A stretch of DNA of 9,726 nt from an uncultured Pirellula sp. (lineage in GTDB: Bacteria; Planctomycetota; Planctomycetia; Pirellulales; Pirellulaceae): the NCBI GenBank assembly GCA_903892365.1, contig CAITIF010000712.1, positions 1 through 9,726 of the forward strand, given 5' to 3'. Made by a program: the position numbers and the translations under genes. Below are positions 5,462 to 9,726 of the stretch, piece after piece (position 1 is the first letter of the stretch; every line of letters begins with the position of its first letter). The notes beneath the pieces were generated by a model. It did no database searches, was not told where the DNA came from, and saw only the letters and a list, made by a program, of their open reading frames with translations.

Positions 5462-6790
5462 CTACAGCAGTGCGATCCCGTCAGGAGTAACGCGGAATAG
5501 CCGGTCGGAGATTGGATGGTTGGTGGTTTCAAAATCGCGAGCAACCGCATTTTGAAGCATTTCCCGGTTCTCGCCATACTCAAAAAGCATCAAAGCATCG
5601 CGCGAAGGTATGGCCGCGACGACGTTCCGACCCAAATGCTTGGCCGCAATTGGAAAGAGATTCGGATGCAAGAGGTAACTGGAACAGGCTCCACCGCTAG
5701 GTTGCAACGCCGCGATTCCGGGAATCGCCTCATTCGGTTTCACGACGTGCAATTCCGGTTCCGGGTACGCAGCCAAGTTTTCCGTCGAGACCTGCAAGAG
5801 CTTCTCCAGCGAAACGCCCCATCGTTCCAAGTCCATACTGTTGATGAAACGAAAAGTATCTTTGTTATCGAGAGCGAAGCAAATACGCAAATCGGCAAGC
5901 CACGGTGCACTGATCAAGAATGGACTTCCAACCTCGGAAGAAGGACTTCGAGTCGTCTTGTGATTGACCTCCTGAATGTACTTGTCTGGCTTTATCAACG
6001 GTTGAATGCGACTTTTTGCGGCCTCCCAAGACTCTTGGCCTAGCACCTCCTCCGATTTCGACAGCCCCACCGTCCCTTGGATAAAGTGATCCACAATCTC
6101 GTTCAGCATCGACGGTTCGCGCTTTACTTGCGTCAACAGATTGCTAATCGATAGCTCGAGCTTGTCTGTAACAATGTTCAATCCCTTGACTTCCACCTTG
6201 CTGTTGGGCAATTGATCCGTCAGGGCTTTTTGGATTCGAGTGATGATTCGTGTCGCCAGCAATTCATCCTCGCGACGCACTCGCAATGAAGAAAGCATTC
6301 GCTCAAAAAACGGCAGATAGGTTTCTTTTTGATCGACAGGGCAACTGGAAGAAATACCTAAAATCAAATCGGCGCCCAGGACAAACCAACGTTGCCCCGC
6401 TTGATCCGGTTCAGGCCTATCTGCTTTAAAATTGCTGTAAATAATCGTCGGGTCGGCTCGAACATTGGTCGATTGCACCTTGGCAAACATAACCGTGGCC
6501 AACTCCTCCCATTTGCCGGACTGCTCGATAAGGGCTGTGTCTAAACTCAACGGAGTTCGAAACAGCATCAGCCCAACTCTCTTCCCGGCGCTCGTGACAA
6601 AAAACTCGACAGAACCATCGGACTCTTGCTGAATCAGCCAATGCGCCGGGTAATCGATCTCAAACAAATTATGCGGATGCCTAAAAGTTAAATAATGAGG
6701 CGACTCATCGGTCGAATTGCGTTTATGCCGAAGATCCAACGCAGCACGAGCCTTTTTAAGCGATCCGATCTTGTCTGCTTTTTTTGCCAT
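5462..6790 (-). CDS. Two-domain protein with C-terminal DUF1444-like domain
   Basis: Function unknown. The 442 residues fall into a charged Lys-rich lead (1-30), an N-terminal domain (about 33-172) that opens with FRHPHNLFEIDYPAHWLI and ends ERMLSSLRVRRE, and a C-terminal domain (about 178-442). The first domain has the feel of the PsbP/DUF1795 fold (a 'yP.gW' beta segment with a closing helix). The second resembles DUF1444 (B. subtilis YtpP-type): LEISISNLL-like strand, DTFRFINSMDLERWGVSLEKL (311-331) and AAIPSRDALMLFEYG (392-406). No signal peptide, membrane segment or catalytic motif is evident, so a cytoplasmic location is likely. A good promoter lies 28 bases or so upstream of the ATG, and the gene stands alone; its 3' end converges on the FmdB-type gene. 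Domain assignments rest on remembered sequence patterns. Confidence 0.85.
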   Translation of the reverse strand: MAKKADKIGSLKKARAALDLRHKRNSTDESPHYLTFRHPHNLFEIDYPAHWLIQQESDGSVEFFVTSAGKRVGLMLFRTPLSLDTALIEQSGKWEELATVMFAKVQSTNVRADPTIIYSNFKADRPEPDQAGQRWFVLGADLILGISSSCPVDQKETYLPFFERMLSSLRVRREDELLATRIITRIQKALTDQLPNSKVEVKGLNIVTDKLELSISNLLTQVKREPSMLNEIVDHFIQGTVGLSKSEEVLGQESWEAAKSRIQPLIKPDKYIQEVNHKTTRSPSSEVGSPFLISAPWLADLRICFALDNKDTFRFINSMDLERWGVSLEKLLQVSTENLAAYPEPELHVVKPNEAIPGIAALQPSGGACSSYLLHPNLFPIAAKHLGRNVVAAIPSRDALMLFEYGENREMLQNAVARDFETTNHPISDRLFRVTPDGIALL

Positions 6791-6825
6791 CTTCTATTCC
6801 GGAATGGGCCATCACTTTTTCTGAG

Positions 6826-6855
6826 ATTGTAGTTCAGCGTAGCTCCGTATAGCAA
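6826..6855 (-). promoter_or_regulatory. Predicted sigma70-like promoter for the DUF1444-like gene
   Basis: On the minus strand TTGCTA (6855-6850) and TACAAT (6831-6826) are separated by 18 bases and match 4/6 and 5/6 of consensus. Transcription would start near 6819. A perfect 10-base palindrome, ATTCCGGAAT (6796-6805), lies in the short leader just before the ATG and includes the only weak GGAA ribosome-binding candidate. Confidence 0.5.
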
Positions 6856-6917
6856 GCATGCTGCAATCACCAAACGGTACTACTTGGATCCCGTTCACCA
6901 AAAAGATCGCCAAGTCC

Positions 6918-6951
6918 AAAAAAAGCCCCCACTGGTAAAAGCGGGGGCTTT
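6918..6951 (-). terminator. Intrinsic terminator after the propeller/cytochrome gene
   Basis: AAAGCCCCC (6922-6930) and GGGGGCTTT (6943-6951) form a perfect 9-bp GC-rich stem with a 12-base loop. Read on the minus strand, the stem runs directly into seven T residues (complement of A at 6918-6924). It sits about 49 bases past the stop at 7000. The plus-strand side has only three T residues, so it acts mainly on the minus strand, separating this transcript from the DUF1444-like gene promoter at 6826-6855. Confidence 0.92.
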
Positions 6952-6999
6952 AGGTTCGCTCTATTCTTCAAGCGTCTTTCGTACGCTCAGACAACCTAG

Positions 7000-9525
7000 C
7001 TACTTCGCTGGCTGGAAACGTGCATCCTTGGGGTTTCCACCCGCGCTCAAATAAGCCAATAGATCCATGACGTCTTTGTCGGAGAGAGTATTCAACAAGC
7101 CCGAAGGCATCATCGATACTTGGCTTGGCTTGGTTTCCGTGATGGTGTTTCGGACAATGTTGGTAAAGTTACCTGGGTCCAGCATGTTGGTCGCCACCAT
7201 CAGAACATCCCCGTTCATGTTGGCCACTCGACCCGTGATCACTTGATCATCATCGAGCAAGAACTGAGTGGCAGCATACTGATCGCTGATCTCTTTATGC
7301 GGCTCGACAATGGCGGTCAACATATCCTTGGCGTTGAAGCGTCCACTGGCGCTGGTCAAATCGGGCCCTTGGATCCCACCTTGGCCTGCAAACCGGTGGC
7401 ACTTGTAACACTGGGCGACCGCAAACATTTGCTTCCCGTTCTCAAAATCAAAACCCTCTGTCTTCGCGGTGACACTTTCAGCCAAATCTTCAACCTTCCA
7501 TTCCTTGACGAATGGACGTGGAGTCAGATTTTCAAGCGGATCGCGTGGCGCCGGAGGTGGCCCGACTAAGTCTCCCAAGCTGGCTTTTTGTTCTTCGGTT
7601 AGATTCTTGATGGCAACTTGGCGTATGTTTTCGATAAAGCCACCAAAGGATGCGCCACCGCGAGCCGTTGCAACTTGATAGAACCATTGAAAATAAGCTT
7701 TTCGTGTTTCTTCCGTCCACCCGGTTTTCGCTTCTCGCAAACAAAATGCGTAGTGAATTTGCTCATCGGCGGATCCGGTCGAGCTTAAGCGCGAAACGGC
7801 CCGTTCGACGATTTTGGGAGCATTCAAATAAATCAAAACTCGAACAAGCTCGCGATCCAACAAACTGTCTTCCGAGGGACTTGGGAAGTGAGCATCCAAC
7901 TGCGAAATGACTTGTGCCCGGCTCTTGGCGTCCCCTTCTCCTAATCGTACAAAGGCCAATTGGTACGCACGTAGCAGCTCCAGTTTTTCCACGCCGGAAA
8001 GCTGATTCCAATCGAGCTTGGTTAACCGATTAAGGATTTCCGCTTGGTCCGCAGGCATCCCTTTTCTTGCCAACGCCACGGCTGTTGTAATCACCCCTTG
8101 AGGGCTAGAAACCGATGCAGTCTTGGATCGCCATGTGTCGACGTTGGCATGCTCCAACGCAAGTCGAGCTGCCGTTCGTATTCCTCGATCGCTGCTTCCG
8201 ACATGCTTCAACGCAAGGTTTACGTCGACTTCCCCGCGATGCATTTTTTCCAAACTGCGTCGCGTATCACGAGCTGCTGCTGATTCGGGGTTATCTGGAA
8301 AGCTTGCCTTTGCAGTGCTTTCTGAGCCGGTGTAGCGAATTCGATAAAGGGCCGACTGAACCTTTCGTCCACCGATGGCAACAAACAACGAACCCTCTTC
8401 CGGGTGAACCACCAAATCGGTTACTGGCAGCGGTGATGCACTGATAAACGGTTCGAAAGTTGACTTGTAGGTAGAACCATCGGGTTGCAAATTGACAGCG
8501 TAGATCACACCGTAGCTCCAATCGCTAATCAACAATGCGTTCTGATACTTTGCTGGAAATTTTGCACCCGTTCCAAAGGCTATGCCAGTGGGCGAGCCAT
8601 AGCCGATGTTCGCCACGGCACCAAAGCTGTCCGCAAAGTACTCGGGCCACTTGCCTGTACCATTGCGCCAGCCAAACTCTGCTCCGCTAACAACATGATT
8701 TACCCGAGTCGGTCGGTACCAAGGCGTTCCGACGTCCCATTCCATGTCGGCGTCGTAGGTAAACAAATCTCCGTGAGGATTAAATGCGATATCGTATTCA
8801 TTTCGAAAGCCTGTGGAAACGATCTCAACATCGCTCCCGTCGGGATTGAAGCTTAGGATGTATCCACCCGGCGCAAGACGCGTCGCCATGAACCCACGGG
8901 CATCGGGCATTCGACCCAGCATATGATCTTCCGACCAAATGCGAGGAACTCGGGAAGCATCGATCTTTTTCGGCAGATCCGACGCGTTGCCAGCGCAGAG
9001 ATACAAACGTCCGTCTGGGCCTGGAATCACCGCATGCGGTCCATGCTCCCCTTCACCATCTATCTTGATGATGTGGTCCATCTTCTCGAACTGATCATCC
9101 CCGTCCAGATCTTGCAGCCGATAGAGCCCCGCTCCTGTCGGACCCTTTCCATTGATGTCGACGTACAGTCCGTCTTTGGTATGCAGAAGTCCCTGGGCCA
9201 TGCCTACTTCGACATTCAGAAGTTCGACCTTCGTTTCAGAAGAGTCCTTGCCGGCCGGTGCTGGTTGGACGCGATACAACTTTCCATACTGATCGGACAC
9301 AATCAAGCGTCCCTTCAGATCGACGCACATGCAAACCCACGAGCCCTGGTCTTGCATTGGCACTTCATAGACTAGGTCCACTTCGAATCCTTGCGGTACA
9401 CGAAAGGATTTTGGAGAAGTCGCTCCCAGTCCACCTGCGAATAACAGGGACGAAGAAAGCATCGCTTGGAACGAAGCTACGATCGCTACGTTTCTAAAAA
9501 GGGTGTGCCAGCGTCGGAAAGCCAT
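7000..9525 (-). CDS. PVC-type secreted propeller protein with haem-binding CxxCH domain
   Basis: Predicted periplasmic oxidoreductase. From the ATG at 9525 it has 841 residues: an Arg-rich start with a hydrophobic stretch (about 10-32) as signal peptide; a beta-propeller (about 40-397) of the glucose/sorbosone-dehydrogenase or PVC dehydrogenase type, with SFRVPQGFEVDLVYEV at the start and repeated DPDG-like turns; a helical-repeat region (about 417-650); and a C-terminal cytochrome-c-like domain with CYKCH (706-710) for covalent haem. MMPSGLL (805-811) supplies the likely axial Met and DLLAYL closes the domain, the signature of the Pirellula/Verrucomicrobium haem-binding family. An upstream GTG at 9609 would add 28 residues before the signal peptide and is less likely; GAGG stands about ten bases before the ATG. 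Substrate unknown, probably a sugar or other alcohol. A strong terminator follows the gene. Confidence 0.94.
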   Translation of the reverse strand: MAFRRWHTLFRNVAIVASFQAMLSSSLLFAGGLGATSPKSFRVPQGFEVDLVYEVPMQDQGSWVCMCVDLKGRLIVSDQYGKLYRVQPAPAGKDSSETKVELLNVEVGMAQGLLHTKDGLYVDINGKGPTGAGLYRLQDLDGDDQFEKMDHIIKIDGEGEHGPHAVIPGPDGRLYLCAGNASDLPKKIDASRVPRIWSEDHMLGRMPDARGFMATRLAPGGYILSFNPDGSDVEIVSTGFRNEYDIAFNPHGDLFTYDADMEWDVGTPWYRPTRVNHVVSGAEFGWRNGTGKWPEYFADSFGAVANIGYGSPTGIAFGTGAKFPAKYQNALLISDWSYGVIYAVNLQPDGSTYKSTFEPFISASPLPVTDLVVHPEEGSLFVAIGGRKVQSALYRIRYTGSESTAKASFPDNPESAAARDTRRSLEKMHRGEVDVNLALKHVGSSDRGIRTAARLALEHANVDTWRSKTASVSSPQGVITTAVALARKGMPADQAEILNRLTKLDWNQLSGVEKLELLRAYQLAFVRLGEGDAKSRAQVISQLDAHFPSPSEDSLLDRELVRVLIYLNAPKIVERAVSRLSSTGSADEQIHYAFCLREAKTGWTEETRKAYFQWFYQVATARGGASFGGFIENIRQVAIKNLTEEQKASLGDLVGPPPAPRDPLENLTPRPFVKEWKVEDLAESVTAKTEGFDFENGKQMFAVAQCYKCHRFAGQGGIQGPDLTSASGRFNAKDMLTAIVEPHKEISDQYAATQFLLDDDQVITGRVANMNGDVLMVATNMLDPGNFTNIVRNTITETKPSQVSMMPSGLLNTLSDKDVMDLLAYLSAGGNPKDARFQPAK

Positions 9526-9583
9526 GGACAAAAAGCCTCGTCGAAAGAGTTCGATTTCGAAAAGGCCATAATGTAACCCAAAC

Positions 9584-9600
9584 GCTCCCTTAAAGGGAGC
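9584..9600. repeat. 17-base palindrome upstream of the propeller/cytochrome gene
   Basis: GCTCCCTT and AAGGGAGC form perfect 8-bp arms around a single central A. It lies about 60 bases before the ATG at 9525 and 16 bases past the stop of the upstream partial gene. It could be an operator for the cytochrome gene. It could also be a short hairpin (7 bp, TAA loop) ending the upstream transcript, although only three T residues follow on the minus strand. Confidence 0.5.
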
Positions 9601-9616
9601 CTCCACCACCTAATGA

Positions 9617-9726
9617 CTAGCCCTTTATCCATGTTCCATCGATCATCCGCCATGTCTTATCCGATGGCGGATTGTGCTGAAGCACACTAGGCAAGCGTTC
9701 CTCGCGTACGTTGTCAAAACAGGTTA
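9617..9726 (-). CDS. Probable C-terminal end of an unidentified gene, cut by window edge
   Basis: On the minus strand one frame is open from the right edge to TAG at 9619-9617, giving 35 residues that end DKTWRMIDGTWIKG. The other two minus frames hit stops within 12 bases of the edge. The residues look like a normal soluble protein end (two Trp, mixed charge), but the piece is too short to name. The stop is 91 bases before the ATG of the propeller/cytochrome gene, so the two could share a transcript. A 35-codon open frame at an edge can occur by chance. Confidence 0.45.
   Translation of the reverse strand, partial: TCFDNVREERLPSVLQHNPPSDKTWRMIDGTWIKG

Noticed and set aside
5062..5583. 173-codon minus-strand open frame opposite the FmdB-type gene
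   Set aside because: It mirrors the codon pattern of a well-supported gene on the other strand and has no recognisable protein features.
9645..9672. 9-bp inverted repeat ATCCGCCAT/ATGGCGGAT with a 10-base loop, followed by a small GTGC/GCAC hairpin (9673-9686)
   Set aside because: It lies inside the likely coding end of the partial gene, and one such repeat is expected by chance in about 10 kb.
9709..9715. TTGACA on the minus strand near the right edge as a promoter for the cytochrome gene
   Set aside because: The -35 is perfect but no acceptable -10 occurs 16-19 bases downstream, and it falls within a probable coding frame.
1..9726. CRISPR arrays, tRNA or rRNA genes, insertion sequences, defence or biosynthetic clusters
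   Set aside because: No repeat-spacer pattern, cloverleaf, transposase or integrase motif was seen on either strand.

Overview
The window looks like ordinary chromosome from a planctomycete, probably a Pirellula-like member of the order Pirellulales. The strongest sign is the large secreted protein at the right end, which joins a beta-propeller, a helical-repeat region and a single-haem CxxCH domain ending in a MPxGLL...DLLAYL signature; this architecture is typical of Planctomycetes and Verrucomicrobia. Further support comes from secreted or fused proteins with no familiar counterpart, a ribosomal operon reduced to rpmA-obg-coaX, few Shine-Dalgarno sites and mid-range base composition. The assignment is by family resemblance, without a database search.

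Layout, left to right. 1-2123 (minus): a compact operon, rpmA (ribosomal protein bL27), obg (ribosome-assembly GTPase) and coaX (type III pantothenate kinase). obg and coaX overlap by four bases, and coaX runs off the left edge. A sigma70-like promoter overlaps the end of the preceding gene. 2192-3352 (minus): an exported protein of unknown function with its own promoter, which sits inside a perfect 9-bp inverted repeat. 3383-3855: a region with several inverted repeats and a very small, strongly basic reading frame (about 29 residues) behind a good Shine-Dalgarno site. 3856-4704 (minus): cysH, an iron-sulfur APS/PAPS reductase with a good promoter. 4912-5421 (plus): a FmdB-type zinc-ribbon protein with a Met-rich acidic tail, the only plus-strand gene. 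5462-6790 (minus): a two-part protein with a C-terminal DUF1444-like domain and its own promoter. 6918-6951: an intrinsic terminator. 7000-9525 (minus): the PVC-type propeller/cytochrome protein. 9617-9726 (minus): the probable C-terminal end of one more gene.

The genes do not form one pathway. rpmA and obg serve ribosome assembly, coaX supplies coenzyme A, cysH assimilates sulfate, and the cytochrome protein probably oxidises a substrate outside the cytoplasm. I see no mobile element, CRISPR array, tRNA or rRNA, and no defence or biosynthetic cluster. The observations most worth following are the tiny basic gene and the hairpins below it, a Gln in place of a conserved Asp in CoaX, the non-canonical G4 motif of Obg, and the promoter enclosed by an inverted repeat.
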